A stretch of DNA of 64,000 bases from a gamma proteobacterium NOR5-3 (GCA_000158155.1 DS999407.1:253919-317918); one strand, 5' to 3'; positions 33,811 to 43,826 are shown, counted from the stretch's first letter. Notes: generated from the sequence alone by a model not told the origin. Numbers and translations: made by a program.

Positions 33811-36800
33811 TGCGGGAGAATCTGGAAGCTATAGGGATACTCGCTCGACGTTTCCTGTCCGCGCATTTGCCGGAGCTAGGGGATCAATGGTGGGAAAAGG
33901 GAGTTGTGACCGCGCTCTCTTACCAGCAGCGCCGGATCGTAGAGGAGCGCGGCTGGACGACCTTAGAGGAGCTTGACCTCGCAGCACTACTTCGCCTGAT
34001 CGACCAGAACTGGGACTACCTCCGCCCGCGCTCTAATCTGAGCTTTGAGGCGCGCAACTGGTTAAAGGAGGCGATGGGCGTACGGAACCGAGACGCGCAC
34101 AGGGCACCCAGCGAAGCCCATGACGTGAAGCGGCGCCACCGCGATCTCGACACCATCGCGAGACTAGCTGAGAGCCTTGATCCGGGAGCGCCAGAGACCG
34201 CCGCCTTAATCCAAGCTAGCGATGCAGCTCTGAGCGCTCTGGTCGCGCCCTCCGAGATGCGGGCGTCGCAGCCACCGGCTCCATTTGTCGACGGCGGACT
34301 TACCCCCGGAATTCTTGTACAGCTCAAGGCGCGGCCAGATGTACGTAGCCCAATCATGCGAATCGAGAGCGGCGGTAAGGAAAGATCCTTTGTGCTGTTC
34401 GTCGATGGCAAGGAGCGGCCCTTCTTTGAGTCGCAGGTTGAATTCGCGAAAACCAGAGCGGGGTCGAATCTCACCCCCGAGCAGATGCGAGTGGGCCTGA
34501 CAGCGACCGAGCTTCTACACCCAAGCGCGAAACACCTGTATTCCTTCAATAGCGGTCGCATCGACTACGAACCCTACCAGTTTCGACCCGTGATGAAGCT
34601 GATAGCGGCTGACCGCCCACGGCTCTTGATAGCTGACGACGTCGGCGTTGGCAAGACAATCGAGGCCGCACTCATTATCAAGGAGCTGCAGGCGCGCCAA
34701 CCGTTGGAATCCGTGTTGGTGATCTGTCCCAAGCAGCTCGTCGTCGAGCATAAGTGGCGCAACGAGTTAAAGAGGTTCGATGAGGACTTCGTCGAGCTTG
34801 ACAGCGCGACGCTGCGCTACTGCATCGACGAGACGCGACTCGAAGGTAAGTGGCCGAGCCGCTATGCCAAGGCAATCCTGCCTTACTCGCTCCTCGACGA
34901 GAAGCTGCTCCTTGGAAACACCGATGGCAAGAACAAGCGACACGGGCTCTTGTCGCTGATTCCGCCGGCCGCATTTGACCTTATATTGGTCGACGAGGCG
35001 CACCACATCAGAAACACGAACACCTGGAGCCACCGCAACATTAAACACCTCCTCGACTCGGCAAAGGCAGCTGTTCTCATCTCTGCCACGCCCATCCAGA
35101 CGGGGGCGACTGACCTGTTCAATCTCCTTCAGTTGTTACGGCCGGACGTACTGGTCGCTCCGGCCGAGTTCGAACGTATGGCCGCCCCCAACGCCTGTCT
35201 CGCTCGCGCTGAGGAAATTGCTCGCAGAGGCGACGCTGACTGGCAAAACAGTGCACTCGCAGAGCTCGAAGCCGCGATGTCGACCACCTGGGGCCAATCT
35301 GTAATGATCACCGATCCGCGAGCGCAGGCGACGAGAGACCTCCTAGAGGAGAAACCGACGCACGAGACACGAGTGAAGGCCGTTCGTGCGTTGCAGTCGC
35401 TCAACACATTCTCGGGCTTGATAAATCGCACCCGCCGTCGCGACATCGGCGCGTTCGCTGTTCGTAATCCAGAGACAGTCGAAGTGGACTTCACGCCCGA
35501 GCAAGAAGCGGTGAATAGCGAGCTGATCGACCTATGTGCGCGAGTCCTGCGCACGAAAACCCCGAGCATACCTATCGAGTTTCTTCTCTCGACGCTTCGA
35601 CGTCAGGCATCAAGCTGTATTAATGGTCTAGCCCCGTTCGTAGGCGACCTACTCGAAAGTCGACTGACAGACGAGGAGATTAGCGAGGCCGACTTCGAGG
35701 GCGAATGGTTCGGCACAAATGGACTCGCCGACTTCCGCAACGAGATCCAGGCTCTCGCCGACCGAGCGTCTCGGCTTGTCGACGACCCCAAGCTCGAGGC
35801 CCTCGTCGGGATCATCCGCGAGAAGCAGCTCATGGATAACAACAAGCTGCTAATTTTCAGCACATTCCGGCACACTCTCAGCTACCTCCTTCCCCGGCTC
35901 GAAAGCGCGGGCGCCCGCGTCGGCCTCGTTCACGGTGGCATTGCCGACGACGAACGCCGTCAGACTCGAGCGAGATTCGCACTGAACAAAGCTGAGCCAA
36001 CAGCTTTCGACGTGCTTCTGTCGTCTGAGGTAGGCACAGAGGGACTGGACAACCAATTCTGCGACACGCTCGTCAACTATGACATCCCGTGGAACCCCAT
36101 GCGTATCGAGCAGCGAATCGGTCGGATCGACCGCCGCGGCCAGAAGAGCGAAGCGGTCTCGATCAAAAACATGATTGTCCGCAACACGGTCGATGCGAGG
36201 ATCTATTTCCGGTGTTTGGAGCGCATCGGAGTCTTCCGCCAGTCCCTCGGTGGCAGCGAGGAGATACTAGGACAGTTGACCCGCGAGATGCGCACGGTAG
36301 CCGACGATTTGTCGTTGACCGACGAGCAACTCGATAGCAAGCTGCAGCAGCTCGCCGACAACAAAATCGCACGCATCGAAGAGCAGACCACGCTGGAAGA
36401 CCGGGAGGCTTCTCTATTCGGGCTTTCAGTACAGAAGCTCGACGACGAGGGCGTGGAGGCGGCAGCGAGCCCGTGGCTGACGCGCCCACAGTTGGCCGGG
36501 CTTGTAGCCAAGTACCTCGCGGATATTGGATATTCGCAGGCGTCGGATCTGTTCAATCGACCTGTCGCTTTATTCCGACCCGACAAGGACTCGCGCGCTA
36601 AGCTGTATGCCGAGGCACGTGCCCTCGCCATGACAGGCCCAGTCGCGATCCGTTGGTTATCCTGGCTTGACGGCTCGGGCGAAGCCGGTCGTGGGCTGAC
36701 GTTCGAACCAGCTCGGGCCGACCGCGACAACATTGAGCTCTTATCACCCACGCACCCGCTCGTACGAGCCGCGGCGGCTCACGCCGACGGTTTTCTGACA

Positions 36801-37307
36801 GGCGAGGCCATTTCGCTTAGTGGACGCAGCGCCTCACTTTCGGCGGGGCGCTACCCTTTCGCAGTGTATAGCTGGACGACGCTCGGCGTACGCGACACCC
36901 ACGAAGTCAAGGTGATCACGACTGTCGATGGTGCCAACGACGAGGTTGCACGTCTTCTCCTCGAAGCGATCGCTGGAGAAAGCAATGTAACTGAAGTCGA
37001 GATGGAGAACCTCGACGCCAACCACTACGAAGCATGGGTAGAGGCTCGAACTGTGCAGATCGAGCGCACCAAATTACACGTTGAGGCTCAGCTTGCTTCA
37101 CTTGAGCTCACCCATCGAGCGCGGAAAATACAGGTAGAAGAGCAGATCGTTGCAGCAGGCCACGAGAACATACGCCGCATGCGCGAATCGGAACTAAAGT
37201 CAGCCGAGGCCGACTTCGATCGCCGAAGGGCGGAACTATCGAGGGCGGGCGAACGATGCGACGTCACCTCGAACCTGCTCTGTCGAGGCGTACTGGAGGT
37301 GATTTAG
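33810..37307 (+). CDS. SNF2-type helicase with N-terminal HEPN (Swt1-like) domain
   Basis: 1165 residues. Residues ~1-100 resemble Swt1-like HEPN domains: VTALSYQQRRIVEERGWTTL, LDLAALLRLIDQNWDYL, FEARNWLKEAMGVRNRDAH, the last holding an R-x4-H motif near residue 91. The SNF2 motor follows: LIADDVGVGKTIEAAL (Walker A, ~275), LILVDEAHHIRN (~390), LISATPIQTG, and SEVGTEGLDNQF with RIEQRIGRIDRRGQ (~768). A charged coiled coil ends the protein. Resembles DISARM DrmD-type motors, but no other DISARM gene is present. The ATG at 33810 is chosen for its coupling to the leader; ATG 33804 is also in frame. Confidence 0.85.
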   Translation: MRENLEAIGILARRFLSAHLPELGDQWWEKGVVTALSYQQRRIVEERGWTTLEELDLAALLRLIDQNWDYLRPRSNLSFEARNWLKEAMGVRNRDAHRAPSEAHDVKRRHRDLDTIARLAESLDPGAPETAALIQASDAALSALVAPSEMRASQPPAPFVDGGLTPGILVQLKARPDVRSPIMRIESGGKERSFVLFVDGKERPFFESQVEFAKTRAGSNLTPEQMRVGLTATELLHPSAKHLYSFNSGRIDYEPYQFRPVMKLIAADRPRLLIADDVGVGKTIEAALIIKELQARQPLESVLVICPKQLVVEHKWRNELKRFDEDFVELDSATLRYCIDETRLEGKWPSRYAKAILPYSLLDEKLLLGNTDGKNKRHGLLSLIPPAAFDLILVDEAHHIRNTNTWSHRNIKHLLDSAKAAVLISATPIQTGATDLFNLLQLLRPDVLVAPAEFERMAAPNACLARAEEIARRGDADWQNSALAELEAAMSTTWGQSVMITDPRAQATRDLLEEKPTHETRVKAVRALQSLNTFSGLINRTRRRDIGAFAVRNPETVEVDFTPEQEAVNSELIDLCARVLRTKTPSIPIEFLLSTLRRQASSCINGLAPFVGDLLESRLTDEEISEADFEGEWFGTNGLADFRNEIQALADRASRLVDDPKLEALVGIIREKQLMDNNKLLIFSTFRHTLSYLLPRLESAGARVGLVHGGIADDERRQTRARFALNKAEPTAFDVLLSSEVGTEGLDNQFCDTLVNYDIPWNPMRIEQRIGRIDRRGQKSEAVSIKNMIVRNTVDARIYFRCLERIGVFRQSLGGSEEILGQLTREMRTVADDLSLTDEQLDSKLQQLADNKIARIEEQTTLEDREASLFGLSVQKLDDEGVEAAASPWLTRPQLAGLVAKYLADIGYSQASDLFNRPVALFRPDKDSRAKLYAEARALAMTGPVAIRWLSWLDGSGEAGRGLTFEPARADRDNIELLSPTHPLVRAAAAHADGFLTGEAISLSGRSASLSAGRYPFAVYSWTTLGVRDTHEVKVITTVDGANDEVARLLLEAIAGESNVTEVEMENLDANHYEAWVEARTVQIERTKLHVEAQLASLELTHRARKIQVEEQIVAAGHENIRRMRESELKSAEADFDRRRAELSRAGERCDVTSNLLCRGVLEVI

Positions 37308-37309
37308 CA

Positions 37310-40300
37310 ATGACTGTTGGCTCGTTCGAAGAACTCCTGCAGGATCGCTCCGACTATATTCGCATCGCACGGAAGAACGGCTTCGAAGAGGGGCTGCGAA
37401 ATCTGTTGTCGGAGCTCTACCCAGACAATGCACACTTCATCTACGAGGTTCTGCAGAACGCAGAAGACGCTCGAGCGACGACAGTCGACTTCATGCTCGA
37501 ATCCGATCGCCTGGTCGTCACGCATGACGGGGAGCGGCCATTCTCGCTCAATGACATCGAGTCAATCACTAGCATCGGGCAGTCAACAAAGAAGGATGAT
37601 GAGACTTCAATCGGCAAGTTCGGTGTGGGTTTCAAAGCAGTTTTCGCGTACACCACGCGCCCTGAGGTTCGATCAGGTAAGTTCAACTTCGTCATCGAGG
37701 ACCTGTTTGTTCCGCGACTCACCGACGGAAGCGCGCCGACAGGCAAGACGAGCTTCACATTCCCATTCGACCGGCCCGAAAAGGAATCCAGCGTCGCTGT
37801 TGCGGAGGTCCAGCGTGGGTTGCAAGAGCTCGACGAGAAGACCTTACTGTTCTTGAGCCACATCTCGACGATCAACTACTCACTTCCGGATGGCACCGAC
37901 GCAATCGTCATGCGCGAGGAGCACAGCGACCTCACGATAACCATCATCAAAGAGGTTGGCCGCACTGTAACGGAGTCCAAGTGGCTGAGGCTGATCGGCG
38001 AATCGACCATTGCTCAACCAGGGCACTCTTCGCTCAGTATCGCGGCTGCATTCCAATTGGAGGAGGACGAAGTAGAACGGAAGGGTCGCAGCAAGAACAG
38101 ACCCCTGGAGCGCAAACTGGTCCGAAGGGTTGTTCCTGTCGATTCGGGAGAGGTCTGCATCTACTTCCCCGCAGTCAAAGAGGACTCCGGTCTACGGTTC
38201 CACGTCCATGCGCCGTTCGCATCAACGGTGGCGCGCGATAGCGTCCGCGACGACCCAGACAACGCACAGCTGGTCGCTGACATCGGTCGGCTTATCGTGG
38301 ATTCCCTGCCGGCTCTGCGCAATGGCGGCCTGATCACAGATAGCCTACTGTCTGCGCTACCGAATGAGGAAGACCCCCTTGAGGCGCCGTACACATTGAT
38401 ACGCGACGTCGTCATTGAAGCCTTCAATAACGAGCCCATCACTCCAGTGCGTGGTCGCAGCGGCGCCTATGCACCGGCGAAGAGCCTCATCTCAAGTCCC
38501 AGCGAGTTCCGCAATTTCCTCAACGAAAGCGATCTGCAGACACTGCTGTACATCGGCGACGGTCGAGACCGTGAAGACTCGCCTCGCTGGATACGCGACT
38601 CGACCGGCCGAGCTGCCAGTTTCCTTGACAGCTTGAGCCCCGAAGAGTTCGGCTGGGACGAGCTTGGGTCTGCTCTTCAGTGGGTACAGCCGGGATATAG
38701 ATACGTAGAGGATCGATATGGTAAAACACCTTCTGATGATGATCGCGAAGCGTTCTCGAGCTGGCTCGCGGGTAAGTCCGACAAGTCGATCGAGAGCCTG
38801 TATCGACTCCTCGGTCGCGGCCGAGCCGGCTTCAATCTCTTATCGGTCAAGCTGAGCGAAATTTCGCTGATCCGTGTCAAGAAACGCGGGAAGGTTAAAC
38901 ACGTCACTGGGCCGACAACGTACTTACCCAGCAACAGATCCGACAATGTCTCGACGCGCGTGCCACAGGAGTTCGCCTACTTCGACGACGAAGACAACCA
39001 GCGAGCGCAGGATCTTCGGTCCTTTTTCAAAGCGGCAGGCGTCCAGCGGTGGAGCGAATCAGCAAGGATCGAAATGCGGCTTTCCCCCTACACGCTCCCG
39101 ACATACGAGCGCGAGATCCCGGCATCCGCTGAGGACTTCGAGGCGCATGTTGCCGACGTTCAGGCGTTCGTCGCGTACACGAAGAGCGATCTGCAGAAAG
39201 CCGCATCGAAACTGTCAGACGTTGAGTTTCTGCTCGCCCCGAACCCTGAGGAAGGTACCGACGCTCTCAAGTGGGTGAGTCCAGCCGACACGTTCGTGGA
39301 CCAACCGTTCGAGGAGACCGGTTTTGCCGCGCTGTACGAATGGGAGTTCGAATCATACGAAGACGAGGACGATCCGGATATCGGCGACTGGCACGAGCCC
39401 GAAAAGCACTGTCCTGCTCATATCTACGCCAAAATCGAGGGATTCGCATCTTTCCTAAAACAACTCGGTGCGATGCATACCTTTGCCGTTGCAAATACAA
39501 ACCATAAAGGAAACCGTCTGTTTCAATCGCAATGGCTTCCAGCGAGGACATCGCATTACACGATTGACGACGACTATGAGTTAGAAAAGTTCTACATAGA
39601 TTCGATTGCCAAAACGAAAAACGAAGCGTTGCTAAAGAACCTGTGGATGGCGATGACCAAAGTGCCAGGAACGAGGGCAGTCGCCCAATATCGTGGAAAT
39701 GCAAGCTCCAATACTTTCAGGTTTGAGTCGAAGCTCGCACAAGAACTAACATCTGTCCCTTGGGTGCTTACACGTGAAGGCGACTTTCGGCTTCCCAAGA
39801 ATGTGCTTGCCGAAGAACTTTCGGAGGGTTGGTCGCCACCACCGGCAAACTCTCTACTAGTCGCGATCGGCTTTGGCACAAGAGAGAAGATTGCTAGAGC
39901 GCAGCGGGAGTCGCTTCACGCTGAATTAGTTGCTCAAGGTGGCTCCACCGAACAGGCGTCCGCCGTGCTAGATGCCATCAGTAGCGGCGTGCCACCTGAA
40001 GTCCTACTCGCCGCAGTCGAAGAATGGCGACTCCAGCGTGCCGCCTTCCCAGAACTTGCGTCGGATAACCCTTCCCGCCGTGCTGACGTCGCGGCGGGCG
40101 ATGCGGCCGGCGCTCCCATCCATGAGACAGAGGAAAAAGTTAGACAGATAGTACGAGGTCAAACCGAAAAGTCGGAGGAGACACGAACGTACTTGAAGCA
40201 GAACTACACAAAAAGCGATGGAGGGATGGTTTGTCAATGCTGTCACGCGCCCATGCCGTTCACGCTTAAGGACGGTTCATGGTATTTCGAGGCCGTTCAG

Positions 40301-40561
40301 TTCGTCCCTGGGCGTAAACGAACCCACAAGGCGAACGCGCTTGCCTTGTGCCCCGTGTGCGCCGCCAAGTACAAGCACGTACGCGAAACCGAAGACATTG
40401 CACTCATAGAAGCTCTGCTGACAGTCGATGTCAGCCCCGGAGCTGGGGCTGTAGAACTGCCAGTGCTTGTGGCAGGAAAGCGGACGACTCTAAAACTGAC
40501 TGGAAAACACGCGATTGACCTTCAGGCCGCGCTTCGCGTCGCCGGAGAAGAGCGTGATTGA
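37310..40561 (+). CDS. Sacsin/HSP90-type ATPase with C-terminal HNH-like zinc domain
   Basis: 1083 residues. The N-terminal GHKL ATPase is sacsin-like: FIYEVLQNAEDARATTV (N-box, ~46), VVTHDGERPFSLNDIESI, and IGKFGVGFKAVFAYT (~103-117). A long unassigned middle follows. The C-terminus has CQCCHAPMPF near residue 974, YFEAVQFV, then HKANALALCPVCAAKY, a four-cysteine HNH-like fold. Predicted role: ATP-dependent sensor or clamp with a DNA-cutting tail. The start at 37310 has GGAGGTGAT seven bases upstream and begins three bases after the helicase stop; longer in-frame starts overlap the helicase. The pair is clearly one operon. Confidence 0.83.
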   Translation: MTVGSFEELLQDRSDYIRIARKNGFEEGLRNLLSELYPDNAHFIYEVLQNAEDARATTVDFMLESDRLVVTHDGERPFSLNDIESITSIGQSTKKDDETSIGKFGVGFKAVFAYTTRPEVRSGKFNFVIEDLFVPRLTDGSAPTGKTSFTFPFDRPEKESSVAVAEVQRGLQELDEKTLLFLSHISTINYSLPDGTDAIVMREEHSDLTITIIKEVGRTVTESKWLRLIGESTIAQPGHSSLSIAAAFQLEEDEVERKGRSKNRPLERKLVRRVVPVDSGEVCIYFPAVKEDSGLRFHVHAPFASTVARDSVRDDPDNAQLVADIGRLIVDSLPALRNGGLITDSLLSALPNEEDPLEAPYTLIRDVVIEAFNNEPITPVRGRSGAYAPAKSLISSPSEFRNFLNESDLQTLLYIGDGRDREDSPRWIRDSTGRAASFLDSLSPEEFGWDELGSALQWVQPGYRYVEDRYGKTPSDDDREAFSSWLAGKSDKSIESLYRLLGRGRAGFNLLSVKLSEISLIRVKKRGKVKHVTGPTTYLPSNRSDNVSTRVPQEFAYFDDEDNQRAQDLRSFFKAAGVQRWSESARIEMRLSPYTLPTYEREIPASAEDFEAHVADVQAFVAYTKSDLQKAASKLSDVEFLLAPNPEEGTDALKWVSPADTFVDQPFEETGFAALYEWEFESYEDEDDPDIGDWHEPEKHCPAHIYAKIEGFASFLKQLGAMHTFAVANTNHKGNRLFQSQWLPARTSHYTIDDDYELEKFYIDSIAKTKNEALLKNLWMAMTKVPGTRAVAQYRGNASSNTFRFESKLAQELTSVPWVLTREGDFRLPKNVLAEELSEGWSPPPANSLLVAIGFGTREKIARAQRESLHAELVAQGGSTEQASAVLDAISSGVPPEVLLAAVEEWRLQRAAFPELASDNPSRRADVAAGDAAGAPIHETEEKVRQIVRGQTEKSEETRTYLKQNYTKSDGGMVCQCCHAPMPFTLKDGSWYFEAVQFVPGRKRTHKANALALCPVCAAKYKHVRETEDIALIEALLTVDVSPGAGAVELPVLVAGKRTTLKLTGKHAIDLQAALRVAGEERD

Positions 40562-40909
40562 CAAGTCGCATCTACGAATCCGCACGTACGCGGCGTGATA
40601 TCGGCGGCGCTGCGGTGTGAATAGAGTATCGAAGAAATAACAATTGGAAAAGCCATTCTCTCAACGACGGGCCAACCTTTGCGATTAGACGGACCATAAT
40701 CGCAAGCCCGATCGAAGCAACCTTGAAGGACTTGCTTTAAGCTATGTAAGGATGCCCCCGTCAAATTACATTGGATATGGTGCCAATTTTCTAGGTTATT
40801 TGCATCTCAAATTGCCCCACCTTCAAAGCCAGAATCTAAGGTTAATCATATGACTGGGAGCGTTCTGGCGAATCAGATTGTAGCGCGACTAGCGGGTCGT
40901 TTTCAGATG
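40562..40909. other. Intergenic region at the end of the helicase/ATPase operon
   Basis: Around 350 bases between two convergently transcribed units. No credible gene, repeat or clear hairpin-T-run terminator was seen. Confidence 0.4.
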
Positions 40910-41161
40910 CTACTCCACACGCTCACCATCAAAGTCCCCACTGACAATGGAAACACCCACTAATGCGCACATCGACTGCGCAACGCTCCTGGCTGTGGAT
41001 AGCAGCAATCGTTTGCTCAGCCCCAGAGCTAACCACGTGGCCCAACAGGAACATTCGGGACTTAGGGTTTTGACACGCTTGTGCAGCCGACGGAGGTCGC
41101 GTACGTAGTACGCGACCACATAAACCCCGAACATGATCATCCAAAAGTTGAACTCGCTCAT
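40910..41161 (-). CDS. Small membrane protein downstream of integrase
   Basis: 83 residues with an N-terminal membrane segment (FWMIMFGVYVVAYYV, residues ~6-20), a basic stretch RDLRRLHKRVK and a second weakly hydrophobic region. Not recognised. The ATG at 41161 follows the previous stop by four bases, with GGGGAG upstream. Last gene of the excisionase-integrase operon; possibly island cargo. Confidence 0.5.
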   Translation of the reverse strand: MSEFNFWMIMFGVYVVAYYVRDLRRLHKRVKTLSPECSCWATWLALGLSKRLLLSTARSVAQSMCALVGVSIVSGDFDGERVE

Positions 41162-41165
41162 GCCC

Positions 41166-41651
41166 CTACTCCCCGTCCATACCATCAAGAAGGTCATCCA
41201 AGAGGTCATCCAGGTTGCCGACTTGGTGATGCGAAACATGCCTGCAAAGATGCTTTTGGACTGCCAGAAACAGTCCATAGTCGCTAGGCGGCTCCAAGCG
41301 TGTCCCTAACTCGTAAATGTACTGATCAATCCAGAGCGCCGCTGCACTCTGGTTGTCACGCGCATTCGGGGCACCGAATGCATAGACCAATCCCCTCTCG
41401 AACGGGGGGATATGAAAGCATCGGCAGACCCAGGTCGCTAACCGGTTCACCTCACGGTCATAGTGCGATTCCGCTCCCGTTCGGTCGACAGTCGCACCTC
41501 TCTCCCGTCGCTGAGCGACCGCCAACCACTCTCGGGCATCTTCAAGCGCTGCGTTCGCGGCTTTTACGTCTTCAGCGGCATCGCAAGTGCGACTGACCAA
41601 CCCGCGTGGGTAATTACCGTTAGATGAAGACGGATCAACGTAATCGTTCAA
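41166..41651 (-). CDS. Hypothetical protein coupled to integrase
   Basis: 161 residues, soluble, with an Ala-rich helix near residues 27-50 and an acidic C-terminus (NLDDLLDDLLDGMDGE). No recognised domain. The start is TTG at 41651, with AGGAG seven bases upstream, and it overlaps the integrase stop (TTGA). This arrangement indicates co-expression with the integrase. Confidence 0.55.
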   Translation of the reverse strand: MNDYVDPSSSNGNYPRGLVSRTCDAAEDVKAANAALEDAREWLAVAQRRERGATVDRTGAESHYDREVNRLATWVCRCFHIPPFERGLVYAFGAPNARDNQSAAALWIDQYIYELGTRLEPPSDYGLFLAVQKHLCRHVSHHQVGNLDDLLDDLLDGMDGE

Positions 41652-42847
41652 TGTGAAACTCCTTCGTCGGATGAGTCATCAGATTGGGTGTGGGTATGAG
41701 CCGCCCAGAGCGCGGCGAAGGCCGAGCCATCCTGGCGTGTAAGGTTGGGTATCCACCGCGCGTAGCGCTTGTGTGTGATGGCTGAGTCGCTATGACCCAA
41801 CATCTGAGCCACCCATAGCGGGTTTTCGCCGGCGGCGAGCCACAGCGTGGCGGCGGTATGCCGGGTCTGGTACGGCGGGCGCTTTGGGATTTTCAATAGC
41901 GCCAGCAGCGGGTACCAGACGCGCTTGCAGACGTTATTGATGGACAAAGGCTCGCCCGAGCCGCTGCAGAACACCAGGTCGAGCTTGCCGGTGCGCTTAT
42001 GCTGCTCTTTTAGCGCGGCGTAGACCTCGTCCGACATCGGGATGTCTCGCGCCGACTCTTCCGTCTTCGTGTCGGTCATGGCGCCAGCGACATAGCTTTC
42101 GCGCACCAGAATCATGCGCTGCTTAAAATCGATGTATTTCCACTTCAGGCCATGGATCTCGCCTGTACGCATGCCGGTAAAGAAGCGAACGGTCATGTAC
42201 GCATGAAAGTCCTCTCGCACCCCATCAAGGACTGCCTTCACCTCATCGAGGGTAAACGGCTCCACCTTGGTTCGGGGGACCTTGAGTAGCTTGATACCCT
42301 GATAGGGGTTATCGAAGCCAAAGCGTTCCGAGGCCTCTCGCATTACCTGGCGAAGTGGCACCATCACCGTATTGATCCGGGCCGCTGACAGGCCCACAGA
42401 GCCATCTTTGCGAGGGATCCGGGCCAGCTGATTACGAAAGGCGAGGATGTCTTCCTTACTGATCGCGCTCATAGGCACCGATCCAAACGCGGGTATCACG
42501 TGCTTGCTCAGTGAATGTTCGAGCGTATTGATGTAGGACGGCTTCCACCCAATACGGTTTTCTTCCATCCACTGGTCGGCAAAGGCCTTGAAGGTCGGCG
42601 TTTTGGCAGAACGCTGCTCGATCTGTTTGTCGTGATCAGCAAACCGGGCAGCATTAGGCGACTCGGGGAAATACGCCGCGTAGTCGAAAGTGCCCAGCAC
42701 GATTTCACTTTCGACGCGCTGGAGGATGTCTCTCATCCGTTTGCGGTTTGCGGGCTTGTCTTCAAGGTGCGTGTACTCGCGACAACGAACACCGCGGTAC
42801 CTGAAGTCGAAGAAGAGCTTATTACCTCTAGCGTTGACTGAACCCAT
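41648..42847 (-). CDS. Tyrosine-type site-specific integrase
   Basis: 399 residues. An N-terminal Arm-DNA-binding part (MGSVNARGNKLFFDFRYRGV) and a SAM-like core-binding domain (FKAFADQWMEEN, then YINTLEHSLSKHVIPAFG) precede the catalytic domain. Active-site residues visible: Arg in FTGMRTGEIHGLKW (~226), H-x-x-R region YQTRHTAATLWLAAG (~325), GHSDSAITHKRYARW with the nucleophile Tyr near 360. AGGAGG is six bases before the ATG. Lying ~1 kb from the 3' end of tRNA-Met, it is the likely enzyme that inserted the island. Confidence 0.93.
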   Translation of the reverse strand: MGSVNARGNKLFFDFRYRGVRCREYTHLEDKPANRKRMRDILQRVESEIVLGTFDYAAYFPESPNAARFADHDKQIEQRSAKTPTFKAFADQWMEENRIGWKPSYINTLEHSLSKHVIPAFGSVPMSAISKEDILAFRNQLARIPRKDGSVGLSAARINTVMVPLRQVMREASERFGFDNPYQGIKLLKVPRTKVEPFTLDEVKAVLDGVREDFHAYMTVRFFTGMRTGEIHGLKWKYIDFKQRMILVRESYVAGAMTDTKTEESARDIPMSDEVYAALKEQHKRTGKLDLVFCSGSGEPLSINNVCKRVWYPLLALLKIPKRPPYQTRHTAATLWLAAGENPLWVAQMLGHSDSAITHKRYARWIPNLTRQDGSAFAALWAAHTHTQSDDSSDEGVSH

Positions 42848-42857
42848 GACCGACCTC

Positions 42858-43079
42858 CTATTGAATGCCGACCATGAGCTGGCCTACGTGACTGGGGCGC
42901 TGCATGTCCTCTTCAATGCGTTCCCAGAGGTACAGGATCTTGCGTCCACCAAAGGGGCGGATGTAGTGCACCCCCTCCAGGAGCACGGAGTCCTTCAGCT
43001 GGTTTCGAATGGTTCGCGCGTCGTACTTAATGCGCGATGAGAGCTCCTCAGTCGTGAGGTAGGTGGTTGCTGCGTCCAT
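42858..43079 (-). CDS. Excisionase-like DNA-binding protein
   Basis: 73 residues. A winged-helix type start YLTTEELSSRIKYDARTIRN is followed by a hairpin (GVHYIRPFGGRKILYLWERI), as in MerR-like excisionases. It is immediately upstream of the integrase (10 bases between) and transcribed with it. GGAGATAG precedes the ATG. It probably directs excision or regulates the integrase. Confidence 0.7.
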   Translation of the reverse strand: MDAATTYLTTEELSSRIKYDARTIRNQLKDSVLLEGVHYIRPFGGRKILYLWERIEEDMQRPSHVGQLMVGIQ

Positions 43080-43348
43080 AGGTCTATCTCCAAAATTCGG
43101 CCTATCCGAGCACTGTGCTGCGAATTTCCTGCCGATGAGATGAACCTACCGGTGATACAGAATCCTGCTTGACGGAGGGAAACGGCGGTAAATCCGAAGG
43201 ATTCCCGAGCGTTATTTGGAGCAAAAGCTATAGTGTTGGCCCACTTCATATCGCCGCGCGCAACCGCAGGTTGTGCGCGGCGCGCCGGCCTATGCATCAA
43301 GAGGGCACAAAATTGATGGGCGTGCAGCGGAGCGGGAAACGCGACGAT

Positions 43349-43826
43349 GGTCTCAATGTGGTCTCAAACTAGAGGAAGCTGGCTGAGCACAGCAGCATCG
43401 ATGTTGGGATCAATTTTTGGGTCGCGGTCTCAATGCGGTCTCAGATCAATGGCCAAAAACGCGCTGACTACAGCACAGAAAATGCTGGGGTTATTTGAAG
43501 GTTTATGAAGTCGACACGCGATGACTACAGCACGAAAAATGCTGAGGTCATTTGCGGACTCAAAATCTCAACAAGCGGTGACTACAGCACGGAAAATGCT
43601 GGGATCATTTCCAGGTTCAAAATCTCAACAATCGGTGACTACAACACGAAAAATGCTGGGGTCATTTACAGGCTCAAAATCTCAACAAGTGATGGCCACA
43701 GCACGGAAAATGCTGGGGTCGTTCGAGGGAAGATGGTCTCAGCAATCGATGACTACAGCACAACCCAATGTTGGGGTCACTTTTTTAAAGTGGTCTCAAT
43801 ATGGTCTCAATATGGTCTCAAACGCA
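43349..43826 (+). repeat. 57-bp repeat array, candidate integrase attachment region
   Basis: Six units spaced exactly 57 bases apart (cores beginning at 43471, 43528, 43585, 43642, 43699, 43756) carry ACAGCA-N7-TGCTGGGGTC or close variants; a seventh, looser core is at 43390. CAGCA and TGCTG form an inverted pair. The second motif, GGTCTCAA, recurs at 11-base spacing at 43349/43360, 43426/43437 and 43792/43803/43814, with degenerate TCTCAACAA forms inside units. The core equals the tRNA-Met anticodon arm next door. The layout resembles core-type and arm-type integrase sites. ORFs running through it are repeat artefacts. Confidence 0.8.

Noticed and set aside
33795-40561. Complete DISARM system
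   Set aside because: Only a DrmD-like SNF2 motor is present; no DrmA, DrmB, DrmC or DISARM methyltransferase is encoded nearby, and the partner is a sacsin-type ATPase.
43462-43826. CRISPR array
   Set aside because: Units are head-to-tail 57-bp repeats with similar sequence throughout; there are no unique spacers and no cas genes. An attachment or binding-site array fits better.
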